A stretch of DNA of 64,000 bases from Hippophae tibetana (taxonomy: Eukaryota; Streptophyta; Magnoliopsida; Rosales; Elaeagnaceae), in contig CM072810.1 of the NCBI GenBank assembly GCA_037013495.1, positions 35,803,843 to 35,867,842 on the forward strand. Reading direction: 5' to 3'. Shown here in pieces: positions 38,893 to 53,100 of this stretch. Made by a program: the position numbers and the translations under genes. Position 1 is the first letter of the stretch. The number at the start of each line of letters is the position of its first letter. Below the pieces are notes generated by a model. It did not search any database. It was not told the origin of the DNA and worked only from the letters and a program-made list of their open reading frames with translations.

Positions 38893-39483
38893 AGAAAATG
38901 GTTGTTAGCCTACATTATCATTTTCAAGAAAAAGATACCTTGCTTAAATTCATATAGAAGGCCTGTGAACTTACTGTTAAATGAATCAGTTGGGAAATTA
39001 TTCGAACTGCATTATTTGTTGCCAAGATGATAGCAATCCACTTTCGTAGACGAAAAGAGCTTGACTTTATAGACATCAAGTATAGCGGTACGAGCGAAAC
39101 TATTTTGACACAATTGTTAGAATTGATGAATCTAATACTAATGAAGGGAAAATATCTATACTTTCCCATAGATTTACTAAATTTCTTAGAAAGAATAAAC
39201 CCGTTTTTAGGGATTTAAAAAAAAAAGGTAATCCGAGATCTAAAATGATTTTTTCAATGAATTTATAGTTGTATTTCTTCCAAGCAACTTCAAACATTTT
39301 GCAGACCACTCATATAGGCATTTGAGCAAAAAACTAAATCTAGGACTATGCAGCTGAACATAAATTTTGAACTCTATATCATGCAAGAGGATGAAACTTT
39401 GAAAAAATTCTATACAGGTTTTTCAATCAATTTCAACTACCCGTACAATTTGGATGGACCTATTTGGAAAAAAAACTAGATTG
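38893..39483 (+). repeat. Block IV monomer resembling Block I/II monomers
   Basis: This 591-bp copy carries GAGAAAATGG and AAATTCATATAG at its head, as in class E (8254) and 22987. In its middle it has GAATTGATGAATCTAATACT and AATGAAGGG, as in the monomers at 22987 and 24164. The tail is typical Block IV (A-run of ten, GAGATCTAAAATG). It is a chimera or a surviving copy of an older lineage about 16 kb from its closest relatives. Confidence 0.65.
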
Positions 39484-40075
39484 AGAAAATTGTTTTTAGC
39501 ATACATTATCATTTTTCAAGAAGAAGATACCTTGCTTAAATCCATATAGAAGGCCTGTGAACTTAATGTTAAATGAATCAGTTGGGAAATTATTCGAACT
39601 GCATTATTTGTTGCCAAGATGATAGCAATCCACTTTCGTAGACGAAAAGAGCTTGACTTTATAGACATCAAGTATAGTGGTACGAGCGAAACTATTTTGA
39701 CACAATTGTTAGAAATGATGAATCTAATACCAATGAAGAGAAAATATCTATACTTTCCCATATATTTTCTAAATTTCTTAGAAAGAATAAATCCGTTTTT
39801 AGGGATTTAAAAAAAAAGGTAATCCGAGCTCTAAAATGATTTTTTCAATGAATTTATAGTTGTATTTCTTCCAAGCAACTTCAAACATTTTGCAGACCAC
39901 TCATATAGGCATTTGAGCAAAAAACTAAATCTAGGACTATGCAGCTGAACATAAATTTTGAACTCTATATCATGCAAGAGGATGAAACTTTGAACAAATT
40001 CTATACAGGTTTTTCAATCAATTTCAGCTACCCGTACAATTTGGATGGACCTATTTGGAAAAAAAAAGTAGATTG

Positions 40076-41848
40076 AGAAAATTGTTTTTAGCATACATTA
40101 TCATTTTCAAGAAAAAGATACCTATCTTAAATCCATATAGAAGGCCTGTGAACTTACTGTTAAATGAATCAGTTGGGAAATTATTGGAACTGCATTATTT
40201 GTTGCCAAGATGATAGCAATCCACTTTTGCGGACGGAAAGAGCTTGACTTTATAGACATCAAGTATAGTGGTACGAGCGAAGCTATTTTGACACAATTGT
40301 TAGAAATGATGAATCTAATACCAATGAAGAGAAAATATCTATACTTTCCCATATATTTACTAAATTTCTTAGAAAGAATAAACCCGTTTTTAGGGATTTA
40401 AAAAAAAAGGTAATCTGAGCTCTAAAATGATTATTTCAATGAATTTATAGTTGTATTTCTTCCAAGGAACTTCAAACATTTTGCAGACCACTCATATAGG
40501 CATTTGAGCAATAAAACTAAATCTAGAACTATGCAGCTGAACATAAATTTTGAACTCTATATCATGCAAGAGGATGAAACTTTGAACAAATTCTATACAG
40601 GTTTTTCAATCAATTTCTACTACCCGTACAATTTGGATGGACCTATTTGGAAAAAAAAAGTAGATTGAGAAAATTGTTTTTAGCACACATTATCATTTTC
40701 AAGAAAAAGATACCTATCTTAAATCCATATAGAAGGCCTGTGAACTTACTGTTAAATGAATCAGTTGGGAAATTATTCAAACTGCATTATTTGTTGCCAA
40801 GATGATAGCAATCCACTTTCGTAGACGGAAAGAGCTTGACTTTATAGACATCAAGTATAGTGGTACGAGCGAAGCTATTTTGACACAATTGTTAGAAATG
40901 ATGAATCTAATACCAATGAAGAGAAAATATCTATACTTTCCCATATATTTACTAAATTTCTTAGAAAGAATAAACCCGTTTTTAGGGATTTAAAAAAAAG
41001 GTAATCCGAGCTCTAAAATGATTATTTCAATGAATTTATAGTTGTATTTCTTCCAAGCAACTTCAAACATTTTGCAGACCACTCATATAGGCATTTGAGC
41101 AATAAAACTAAATCTAGAACTATGCAGCTGAACATAAATTTTGAACTCTATATCATGCAAGAGGATGAAACTTTGAACAAATTCTATACAGGTTTTTCAA
41201 TCAATTTCAACTACCCGTACAATTTGGATGGACCTATTTGGAAAAAAAACTAGATTGAGAAAATTGTTTTTAGCATACATTATCATTTTCAAGAAAAAGA
41301 TACCTTGCTTAAATCCATATAGAAGGCCTGTGAACTTACTGTTAAATGAATCAGTTGGGAAATTATTCGAACTGAATTATTTGTTGCCAAGATGATAGCA
41401 ATCCACTTTCGTTGACGAAAAGAGCTTGACTTTATAGACATCAAGTATAGTGGTACGAGCGAAGCTATTTTGACACAATTGTTAGAAATGATGAATCTAA
41501 TACCAATGAAGAGAAAATATCTATACTTTCCCATATATTTTTTAAATTTCTTAGAAAGAATAAACCCGTTTTTAGGGATTTAAAAAAAAAGGTAATCCGA
41601 GCTCTAAAATGATTTTTTCAATGAATTTATAGTTGTATTTCTTCCAAGCAACTTCAAACATTTTGCAGACCACTCATATAGGCATTTGAGCAAAAAACTA
41701 AATCTAGAACTATGCAGCTGAACATAAATTTTGAACTCTATATCATGCAAGAGGATGAAACTTTGAACAAATTCTATACAGGTTTTTCAATCAATTTCAG
41801 CTACCCGTACAATTTGGATGGACCTATTTGGAAAAAAAAAGTAGATTG
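40076..41848 (+). repeat. Block IV 3-monomer unit, copy 1
   Basis: Monomers at 40076, 40668 and 41258 (beta, gamma, delta) share with the next copy GATACCTATCTT, CCACTTTTGCGGACGG, AATCTGAGC, TTCTACTACCCG and AGCACACATT. The offset to copy 2 is 1773 bp at the head and 1772 bp after a one-base deletion in copy 2. Confidence 0.8.
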
Positions 41849-43619
41849 AGAAAATTGTTTTTAGCATACATTATCATTTTCAAGAAAAAGATACCTATCT
41901 TAAATCCATATAGAAGGCCTGTGACTTACTGTTAAATGAATCAGTTGGGAAATTATTGGAACTGCATTATTTGTTGCCAAGATGATAGCAATCCACTTTT
42001 GCGGACGGAAAGAGCTTGACTTTATAGACATCAAGTATAGTGGTACGAGCGAAGCTATTTTGACACAATTGTTAGAAATGATGAATCTAATACCAATGAA
42101 GAGAAAATATCTATACTTTCCCATATATTTACTAAATTTCTTAGAAAGAATAAACCCGTTTTTAGGGATTTAAAAAAAAAGGTAATCTGAGCTCTAAAAT
42201 GATTATTTCAATGAATTTATAGTTGTATTTCTTCCAAGGAACTTCAAACATTTTGCAGACCACTCATATAGGCATTTGAGCAATAAAACTAAATCTAGAA
42301 CTATGCAGCTGAACATAAATTTTGAACTCTATATCATGCAAGAGGATGAAACTTTGAACAAATTCTATACAGGTTTTTCAATCAATTTCTACTACCCGTA
42401 CAATTTGGATGGACCTATTTGGAAAAAAAAAGTAGATTGAGAAAATTGTTTTTAGCACACATTATCATTTTCAAGAAAAAGATACCTATCTTAAATCCAT
42501 ATAGAAGGCCTGTGAACTTACTGTTAAATGAATCAGTTGGGAAATTATTCAAACTGCATTATTTGTTGCCAAGATGATAGCAATCCACTTTCGTAGACGG
42601 AAAGAGCTTGACTTTATAGACATCAAGTATAGTGGTACGAGCGAAGCTATTTTGACACAATTGTTAGAAATGATGAATCTAATACCAATGAAGAGAAAAT
42701 ATCTATACTTTCCCATATATTTACTAAATTTCTTAGAAAGAATAAACCCGTTTTTAGGGATTTAAAAAAAAGGTAATCCGAGCTCTAAAATGATTATTTC
42801 AATGAATTTATAGTTGTATTTCTTCCAAGCAACTTCAAACATTTTGCAGACCACTCATATAGGCATTTGAGCAATAAAACTAAATCTAGAACTATGCAGC
42901 TGAACATAAATTTTGAACTCTATATCATGCAAGAGGATGAAACTTTGAACAAATTCTATACAGGTTTTTCAATCAATTTCAACTACCCGTACAATTTGGA
43001 TGGACCTATTTGGAAAAAAAACTAGATTGAGAAAATTGTTTTTAGCATACATTATCATTTTCAAGAAAAAGATACCTTGCTTAAATCCATATAGAAGGCC
43101 TGTGAACTTACTGTTAAATGAATCAGTTGGGAAATTATTCGAACTGAATTATTTGTTGCCAAGATGATAGCAATCCACTTTCGTTGACGAAAAGAGCTTG
43201 ACTTTATAGACATCAAGTATAGTGGTACGAGCGAAGCTATTTTGACACAATTGTTAGAAATGATGAATCTAATACCAATGAAGAGAAAATATCTATACTT
43301 TCCCATATATTTTTTAAATTTCTTAGAAAGAATAAACCCGTTTTTAGGGATTTAAAAAAAAAGGTAATCCGAGCTCTAAAATGATTTTTTCAATGAATTT
43401 ATAGTTGTATTTCTTCCAAGCAACTTCAAACATTTTGCAGACCACTCATATAGGCATTTGAGCAAAAAACTAAATCTAGAACTATGCAGCTGAACATAAA
43501 TTTTGAACTCTATATCATGCAAGAGGATGAAACTTTGAACAAATTCTATGCAGGTTTTTCAATCAATTTCAACTACCCGTACAATTTGGATGGACCTATT
43601 TGGAAAAAAAAGTAGATTG
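41849..43619 (+). repeat. Block IV 3-monomer unit, copy 2
   Basis: Repeats the preceding trimer. One A is lost at about 41932 (CTGTGACTTACTG for CTGTGAACTTACTG). The copy is followed by an epsilon monomer (43620) instead of alpha. Confidence 0.8.
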
Positions 43620-44210
43620 AGAAAATTGTTGTTAGCCTACATTATCATTTTGAAGAAAAATATACCTTGTTTAAATCCGTATAGAAGGCCTGTGAACTTA
43701 CTGTTAAATGAATCAGTTGGGAAATTATTCGAACTGCATTATTTGTTGGCAAGATGATAGCAATCCACTTTCGCAGACGAAAAGAGCTTGAATTTATAGA
43801 CATCAAGTATAGTGGTACGAGCGAAGCTATTTTGACACAATTGTTAGAAATGATGAATCTAATACCAATGAAGAGAAAATATCTATACTTTCCCATATAT
43901 TTACTAAATTTCGTAGAAAGAATAAACCCGTTTTTAGGGATTTAAAAAAAAAAGGTAATCCGAGATCTAAAATGATTTTTTCAATGAATTTATAGTTGTA
44001 TTTCTTCCAAGCAACTTCAAACATTTTGCAGACCACTCATATAGGCATTTGAGCAAAAAACTAAATCTAGGACTATGCAGCTGAACATAAATTTTGAACT
44101 CTATATCATGCAAGAGGATGAAACTTTGAACAAATTCTATACAGGTTTTTCAATCAATTTCAACTACCCGTACAATTTGGATGGACCTATTTGGAAAAAA
44201 AACTAGATTG

Positions 44211-46569
44211 AGAAAATTGTTTTTAGCATACATTATCATTTTTCAAGAAGAAGATACCTTGCTTAAATCCATATAGAAGGCCTGTGAACTTAATGTTAAA
44301 TGAATCAGTTGGGAAATTATTCGAACTGCATTATTTGTTGCCAAGATGATAGCAATCCACTTTCGTAGACGAAAAGAGCTTGACTTTATAGACATCAAGT
44401 ATAGTGGTACGAGCGAAACTATTTTGACACAATTGTTAGAAATGATGAATCTAATACCAATGAAGAGAAAATATCTATACTTTCCCATATATTTTCTAAA
44501 TTTCTTAGAAAGAATAAATCCGTTTTTAGGGATTTAAAAAAAAAGGTAATCCGAGCTCTAAAATGATTTTTTCAATGAATTTATAGTTGTATTTCTTCCA
44601 AGCAACTTCAAACATTTTGCAGACCACTCATATAGGCATTTGAGCAAAAAACTAAATCTAGGACTATGCAGCTGAACATAAATTTTGAACTCTATATCAT
44701 GCAAGAGGATGAAACTTTGAACAAATTCTATACAGGTTTTTCAATCAATTTCAGCTACCCGTACAATTTGGATGGACCTATTTGGAAAAAAAAAGTAGAT
44801 TGAGAAAATTGTTTTTAGCATACATTATCATTTTCAAGAAAAAGATACCTATCTTAAATCCATATAGAAGGCCTGTGAACTTACTGTTAAATGAATCAGT
44901 TGGGAAATTATTGGAACTGCATTATTTGTTGCCAAGATGATAGCAATCCACTTTTGCGGACGGAAAGAGCTTGACTTTATAGACATCAAGTATAGTGGTA
45001 CGAGCGAAGCTATTTTGACACAATTGTTAGAAATGATGAATCTAATACCAATGAAGAGAAAATATCTATACTTTCCCATATATTTTCTAAATTTCTTAGA
45101 AAGAATAAACCCGTTTTTAGGGATTTAAAAAAAAGGTAATCCGAGCTCTAAAATGATTATTTCAATGAATTTATAGTTGTATTTCTTCCAAGCAACTTCA
45201 AACATTTTGCAGACCACTCATATAGGCATTTGAGCAATAAAACTAAATCTAGAACTATGCAGCTGAACATAAATTTTGAACTCTATATCATGCAAGAGGA
45301 TGAAACTTTGAACAAATTCTATACAGGTTTTTCAATCAATTTCAACTACCCGTACAATTTGGATGGACCTATTTGGAAAAAAAACTAGATTGAGAAAATT
45401 GTTTTTAGCATACATTATCATTTTCAAGAAAAAGATACCTTGCTTAAATCCATATAGAAGGCCTGTGAACTTACTGTTAAATGAATCAGTTGGGAAATTA
45501 TTCGAACTGAATTATTTGTTGCCAAGATGATAGCAATCCACTTTCGTTGACGAAAAGAGCTTGACTTTATAGACATCAAGTATAGTGGTACGAGCGAAGC
45601 TATTTTGACACAATTGTTAGAAATAATGAATCTAATACCAATGAAGAGAAAATATCTATACTTTCCCATATATTTTTTAAATTTCTTAGAAAGAATAAAC
45701 CCGTTTTTAGGGATTTAAAAAAAAAGGTAATCCGAGCTCTAAAATGATTTTTTCAATGAATTTATAGTTGTATTTCTTCCAAGCAACTTCAAACATTTTG
45801 CAGACCACTCATATAGGCATTTGAGCAAAAAACTAAATCTAGAACTATGCAGCTGAACATAAATTTTGAACTCTATATCATGCAAGAGGATGAAACTTTG
45901 AACAAATTCTATGCAGGTTTTTCAATCAATTTCAACTACCCGTACAATTTGGATGGACCTATTTGGAAAAAAAAGTAGATTGAGAAAATTGTTGTTAGCC
46001 TACATTATCATTTTGAAGAAAAATATACCTTGTTTAAATCCGTATAGAAGGCCTGTGAACTTACTGTTAAATGAATCAGTTGGGAAATTATTCGAACTGC
46101 ATTATTTGTTGGCAAGATGATAGCAATCCACTTTCGCAGACGAAAAGAGCTTGAATTTATAGACATCAAGTATAGTGGTACGAGCGAAGCTATTTTGACA
46201 CAATTGTTAGAAATGATGAATCTAATACCAATGAAGAGAAAATATCTATACTTTCCCATATATTTACTAAATTTCTTAGAAAGAATAAACCTGTTTTTAG
46301 GGATTTAAAAAAATGTAATCCGAGCTCCAAAATGATTATTTCAATGAATTTATAGTTGTATTTCTTCCAAGCAACTTCAAACATTTTGGAGACCACTCAT
46401 ATAGGCATTTGAGCAAAAAACTAAATCTAGAACTATGCAGCTGAACAGAAATTTTGAACTCTATATCATCTAGAGGATGAACCTTTGAACAAATTCAACG
46501 CAGGTTTTTCAATCAATTTCAACTACCCGTACAATTTGGATGGACCTATTTGGAAAAAAAACTAGATTG
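44211..46569 (+). repeat. Block IV 4-monomer segment alpha-beta-delta-epsilon
   Basis: The monomers at 44211 and 44803 repeat 39484 and 40076 at an offset of 4727 bp, including the extra T in CATTTTTCAAGAAGAAG. Those at 45393 and 45983 repeat 43030 and 43620 at an offset of 2363 bp. The gamma monomer is missing between them, so this segment looks like a recombinant of the two earlier units. Confidence 0.75.
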
Positions 46570-47747
46570 AGAAAATTGTTGTTAGCCTACATAATCATTT
46601 TCAAGAAAAAGATACCTTGCTTAAATCCATATAGAAGGCCTGTGAACTTACTGTTAAACGAATCAGTTGGAAAATTATTCGAACGGCATCACTTCTTACC
46701 AAGTTGATGGCAATCCATTGTCGTGGACGGAAAGAGGTTGACTTTATAGACATCAAGTATAGTGGTACGAGCGAAGCTATTTTGACACAATTGTTAGAAA
46801 TGATGAATCTAATACCAATGAAGAGAAAATAGCTATACTTTCCTATAGATTTACTAAATTTCTTAGAAAGAATAAACCCATTTTTAGGGATTTTCAAAAA
46901 AGGTAATCCGAGTTCTAAAATAAGTATTTCAATGAATTTATAGTTGTATTTCTTCCAAGCAACTTCAAACATTTTGGAGACCGCTCATATAGGCATTTGA
47001 GGAAAAAAAATAAATCTAGAACTATGCAGCTGAACATAAATTTTGAACTCTATATCATGCAAGAGGATGAAACTTTGAACAAATACTATGCAGGTTTTTC
47101 AATCAATTTCAACTACCCGTACAATTTGGATGGACCTCTTTGGAAAAAAAAGTAGATTGAGAAAATTGTTGTTAGTCTACATTATCATTTTCAAGAAAAA
47201 GATAGCTTGCTTAAATCCATATAGAAGGCCTGTGAACTTACTGTTAAATGAATCAGTTGGGAAATTATTCGAACTGCATTATTTGTTGGCAAGATGATAG
47301 CAATCCACTTTCGCGGACGAAAAGAGCTTGAATTTATAGACATCAAGTATAGTGGTACGAGCGAAGCTATTTTGACACAATTGTTAGAAATGATGAATCT
47401 AATACCAATGAAGAGAAAATATCTATACTTTCCCATATATTTACTAAATTTCTTAGAAAGAATAAACCTGTTTTTAGGGATTTAAAAAAAATGTAATCCG
47501 AGCTCCAAAATGATTATTTCAATGAATTTATAGTTGTATTTCTTCCAAGCAACTTCAAACATTTTGGAGACCACTCATATAGGCATTTGAGCAAAAAACT
47601 AAATCTAGAACTATGCAGCTGAACAGAAATTTTGAACTCTATATCATCAAGAGGATGAACCTTTGAACAAATTCAACGCAGGTTTTTCAATCAATTTCAA
47701 CTACCCGTACAATTTGGATGGACCTATTTGAAAAAAAAACTAGATTG

Positions 47748-50105
47748 AGAAAATTGTTGTTAGCCTACATAATCATTTTCAAGAAAAAGATACCTTGCTT
47801 AAATCCATATAGAAGGCCTGTGAACTTACTGTTAAACGAATCAGTTGGAAAATTATTCGAACGGCATCACTTCTTACCAAGTTGATGGCAATCCATTGTC
47901 GTGGACGGAAAGAGGTTGACTTTATAGACATCAAGTATAGTGGTACGAGCGAAGCTATTTTGACACAATTGTTAGAAATGATGAATCTAATACCAATGAA
48001 GAGAAAATAGCTATACTTTCCTATAGATTTACTAAATTTCTTAGAAAGAATAAACCCATTTTTAGGGATTTTCAAAAAAGGTAATCCGAGTTCTAAAATA
48101 AGTATTTCAATGAATTTATAGTTGTATTTCTTCCAAGCAACTTCAAACATTTTGGAGACCGCTCATATAGGCATTTGAGGAAAAAAAATAAATCTAGAAC
48201 TATGCAGCTGAACATAAATTTTGAACTCTATATCATGCAAGAGGATGAAACTTTGAACAAATACTATGCAGGTTTTTCAATCAATTTCAACTACCCGTAC
48301 AATTTGGATGGACCTCTTTGGAAAAAAAAGTAGATTGAGAAAATTGTTGTTAGTCTACATTATCATTTTCAAGAAAAAGATAGCTTGCTTAAATCCATAT
48401 AAAAGGCCTGTGAACTTACTGTTAAATGAATTAGTTGGGAAATTATTCGAACTGCATTATTTGTTGCCAAGATGATTGCAATCCACTTTCGTGGACGGAA
48501 AGAGCTTGACTTTATAGACATCAAGTATAGTGGTACGAGCGAAGCTATTTTTACACAATAGTTAGAAATGATGTATCTAATACCAATGAAGAGAATATAT
48601 CTATACTTTCCCATAGATTTACTAAATTTCTTAGAAAGAATAAACCCGTTTTTAGGGATTTAAAAAAAAAGGTAATCCGAGCTCTAAAATGATTATTTCA
48701 ATGAATTTATAGTTGTATTTATTCCAAGCAACTTCAAACATTTTGGAGACCACTCATATAGGAATTTGAGCAAAAAACTAAATCTAGAACTATGCAACTG
48801 AACAGAAATTTTGAACTCTATATCATGCAAGAGGATGAACCTTTGAACAATATCAACGCAAGTTTTTCAATCAATTTCAACTACCCGTACAATTTGGATG
48901 GACTTATTTGGAAAAAAAAGTAGATTGAGAAAATTGTTGTTAGCCTACATTATCATTTTGAAGAAAAATATACCTTGCTTAAATCCGTATAGAAGGCCTG
49001 TGAACTTACTGTTAAATGAATCAGTTGGGAAATTATTCGAACTGCATTATTTGTTGCCAAGATGATAGAAATCCACTTTCGTGGACGGAAAGAGCTAGAC
49101 TTTATACACATCAAGTATAGTGGTACGAGCGAAACTATTTTGACACAATTGTTAGATATGATGAATCTAATACCAATGAAGAGAAAATATCTATACTTTC
49201 CCATATATTTACTAAATTTCTTAGAAAGAATAAACCCGTTTTTAGGGATTTAAAAAAAATGTAATCCGAGCTCTAAAATGATTATTTCAATGAATTTATA
49301 TTTGTATTTCTTCCAAGCAACTTCAAACATTTTGGAGACCGCTCATATATGCATTTGAGGAAAAAAAATAAATCTAGAACTATGCAGCTGAACATAAATT
49401 TTGAACTCTATATCATGGAAGAGGATGAAACTTTGAACAAATACTATGCAGGTTTTTCAATCAATTTCAACTACCCGTACAATTTGGATGGACCTCTTTG
49501 AAAAAAAAAGTAGATTGAGAAAATTGTTGTTAGTCTACATTATCATTTTCAAGAAAAAGATAGCTTGCTTAAATCCATATAGAAGGCCTGTGAACTTACT
49601 GTTAAATGAATTAGTTGGGAAATTATTCGAACTGCATTATTTGTTGCCAAGATGATAGCAATCCACTTTCGCGGACGAAAAGAGCTTGAATTTATAGACA
49701 TCAAGTATAGTGGTACGAGCGAAGCTATTTTGACACAATTGTTAGAAATGATGAATCTAATACCAATGAAGAGAAAATATCTATACTTTCCCATATATTT
49801 ACTAAATTTCTTAGAAAGAATAAACCTGTTTTTAGGGATTTAAAAAAAATGTAATCCGAGCTCCAAAATGATTATTTCAATGAATTTATAGTTGTATTTC
49901 TTCCAAGCAACTTCAAACATTTTGGAGACCACTCATATAGGCATTTGAGCAAAAAACTAAATCTAGAACTATGCAGCTGAACAGAAATTTTGAACTCTAT
50001 ATCATCAAGAGGATGAACCTTTGAACAAATTCAACGCAGGTTTTTCAATCAATTTCAACTACCCGTACAATTTGGATGGACCTATTTGAAAAAAAAACTA
50101 GATTG
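47748..50105 (+). repeat. p-r-s-q segment, first copy
   Basis: The four monomers at 47748, 48338, 48928 and 49518 recur at 51874, 52464, 53054 and 53644 with an offset of 4126 bp. They recur again at 59539, 60129, 60719 and 61309 with an offset of 11791 bp. Rare shared variants include CAATATCAACGC, GAAGAGAATATATC, GAGCTAGACTTTATACAC and GGAATTTGAGC. The q/t monomer differs in its middle between copies, so the 4126-bp match ends near 53790. Confidence 0.78.
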
Positions 50106-53100
50106 AGAAAATTGTTGTTAGCCTACATAATCATTTTCAAGAAAAAGATACCTTGCTTAAATCCATATAGAAGGCCTGTGAACTTACTGTTAAACGAATC
50201 AGTTGGAAAATTATTCGAACGGCATCACTTCTTACCAAGTTGATGGCAATCCATTGTCGTGGACGGAAAGAGGTTGACTTTATAGACATCAAGTATAGTG
50301 GTACGAGCGAAGCTATTTTGACACAATTGTTAGAAATGATGAATCTAATACCAATGAAGAGAAAATAGCTATACTTTCCTATAGATTTACTAAATTTCTT
50401 AGAAAGAATAAACCCATTTTTAGGGATTTTCAAAAAAGGTAATCCGAGTTCTAAAATAAGTATTTCAATGAATTTATAGTTGTATTTCTTCCAAGCAACT
50501 TCAAACATTTTGGAGACCGCTCATATAGGCATTTGAGGAAAAAAAATAAATCTAGAACTATGCAGCTGAACATAAATTTTGAACTCTATATCATGCAAGA
50601 GGATGAAACTTTGAACAAATACTATGCAGGTTTTTCAATCAATTTCAACTACCCGTACAATTTGGATGGACCTCTTTGGAAAAAAAAGTAGATTGATAAA
50701 ATTGTTGTTAGTCTACATTATCATTTTCAAGAAAAAGATAGCTTGCTTAAATCCATATAGAAGGCCTGTGAACTTACTGTTAAATGAATTAGTTGGGAAA
50801 TTATTCGAACTGCATTATTTGTTGCCAAGATGATAGCAATCCACTTTCGCGGACGAAAAGAGCTTGAATTTATAGACATCAAGTATAGTGGTACGAGCGA
50901 AGCTATTTTGACACAATTGTTAGAAATGATGAATCTAATACCAATGAAGAGAAAATATCTATACTTTCCCATATATTTACTAAATTTCTTAGAAAGAATA
51001 AACCTGTTTTTAGGGATTTAAAAAAAATGTAATCCGAGCTCTAAAATGATTATTTCAATGAATTTATATTTGTATTTCTTCCAAGCAACTTCAAACATTT
51101 TGGAGACCGCTCATATAGGCATTTGAGGAAAAAAAATAAATCTAGAACTATGCAGCTGAACATAAATTTTGAACTCTATATCATGGAAGAGGATGAAACT
51201 TTGAACAAATACTATGCAGGTTTTTCAATCAATTTCAACTACCCGTACAATTTGGATGGACCTCTTTGAAAAAAAAAGTAGATTGAGAAAATTGTTGTTA
51301 GTCTACATTATCATTTTCAAGAAAAAGATAGCTTGCTTAAATCCATATAGAAGGCCTGTGAACTTACTGTTAAATGAATTAGTTGGGAAATTATTCGAAC
51401 TGCATTATTTGTTGCCAAGATGATAGCAATCCACTTTCGCGGACGAAAAGAGCTTGAATTTATAGACATCAAGTATAGTGGTACGAGCGAAGCTATTTTG
51501 ACACAATTGTTAGAAATGATGAATCTAATACCAATGAAGAGAAAATATCTATACTTTCCCATATATTTACTAAATTTCTTAGAAAGAATAAACCTGTTTT
51601 TAGGGATTTAAAAAAAATGTAATCCGAGATCCAAAATGATTATTTCAATGAATTTATAGTTGTATTTCTTCCAAGCAACTTCAAACATTTTGGAGACCAC
51701 TCATATAGGCATTTGAGCAAAAAACTAAATCTAGAACTATGCAGCTGAACAGAAATTTTGAACTCTATATCATCAAGAGGATGAACCTTTGAACAAATTC
51801 AACGCAGGTTTTTCAATCAATTTCAACTACCCGTACAATTTGGATGGACCTATTTGAAAAAAAAACTAGATTGAGAAAATTGTTGTTAGCCTACATAATC
51901 ATTTTCAAGAAAAAGATACCTTGCTTAAATCCATATAGAAGGCCTGTGAACTTACTGTTAAACGAATCAGTTGGAAAATTATTCGAACGGCATCACTTCT
52001 TACCAAGTTGATGGCAATCCATTGTCGTGGACGGAAAGAGGTTGACTTTATAGACATCAAGTATAGTGGTACGAGCGAAGCTATTTTGACACAATTGTTA
52101 GAAATGATGAATCTAATACCAATGAAGAGAAAATAGCTATACTTTCCTATAGATTTACTAAATTTCTTAGAAAGAATAAACCCATTTTTAGGGATTTTCA
52201 AAAAAGGTAATCCGAGTTCTAAAATAAGTATTTCAATGAATTTATAGTTGTATTTCTTCCAAGCAACTTCAAACATTTTGGAGACCGCTCATATAGGCAT
52301 TTGAGGAAAAAAAATAAATCTAGAACTATGCAGCTGAACATAAATTTTGAACTCTATATCATGCAAGAGGATGAAACTTTGAACAAATACTATGCAGGTT
52401 TTTCAATCAATTTCAACTACCCGTACAATTTGGATGGACCTCTTTGGAAAAAAAAGTAGATTGAGAAAATTGTTGTTAGTCTACATTATCATTTTCAAGA
52501 AAAAGATAGCTTGCTTAAATCCATATAAAAGGCCTGTGAACTTACTGTTAAATGAATTAGTTGGGAAATTATTCGAACTGCATTATTTGTTGCCAAGATG
52601 ATTGCAATCCACTTTCGTGGACGGAAAGAGCTTGACTTTATAGACATCAAGTATAGTGGTACGAGCGAAGCTATTTTTACACAATAGTTAGAAATGATGT
52701 ATCTAATACCAATGAAGAGAATATATCTATACTTTCCCATAGATTTACTAAATTTCTTAGAAAGAATAAACCCGTTTTTAGGGATTTAAAAAAAAAGGTA
52801 ATCCGAGCTCTAAAATGATTATTTCAATGAATTTATAGTTGTATTTCTTCCAAGCAACTTCAAACATTTTGGAGACCACTCATATAGGAATTTGAGCAAA
52901 AAACTAAATCTAGAACTATGCAACTGAACAGAAATTTTGAACTCTATATCATGCAAGAGGATGAACCTTTGAACAATATCAACGCAAGTTTTTCAATCAA
53001 TTTCAACTACCCGTACAATTTGGATGGACTTATTTGGAAAAAAAAGTAGATTGAGAAAATTGTTGTTAGCCTACATTATCATTTTGAAGAAAAATATACC

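Larger units (their letters stand above)
37714..46569 (+). repeat. Block IV: shuffled 590-592-bp monomers
   Basis: Starts are 37714, 38303, 38893, 39484, 40076, 40668, 41258, 41849, 42440, 43030, 43620, 44211, 44803, 45393 and 45983. Longer A-runs after GGGATTT make these the longest monomers of the window. Markers are AAAAACTAGATTG, TTTTTAGCATACATT, TTTTGCAGACC and GAGCAATAAAAC. From 39484, calling the classes by their variants, the order is alpha beta gamma delta, beta gamma delta epsilon, alpha beta delta epsilon. Matching offsets are 1772-1773 bp (three monomers), 2363 bp (four) and 4727 bp (eight). The monomer at 45983 is only 587 bp and leads into Block V. Confidence 0.75.
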
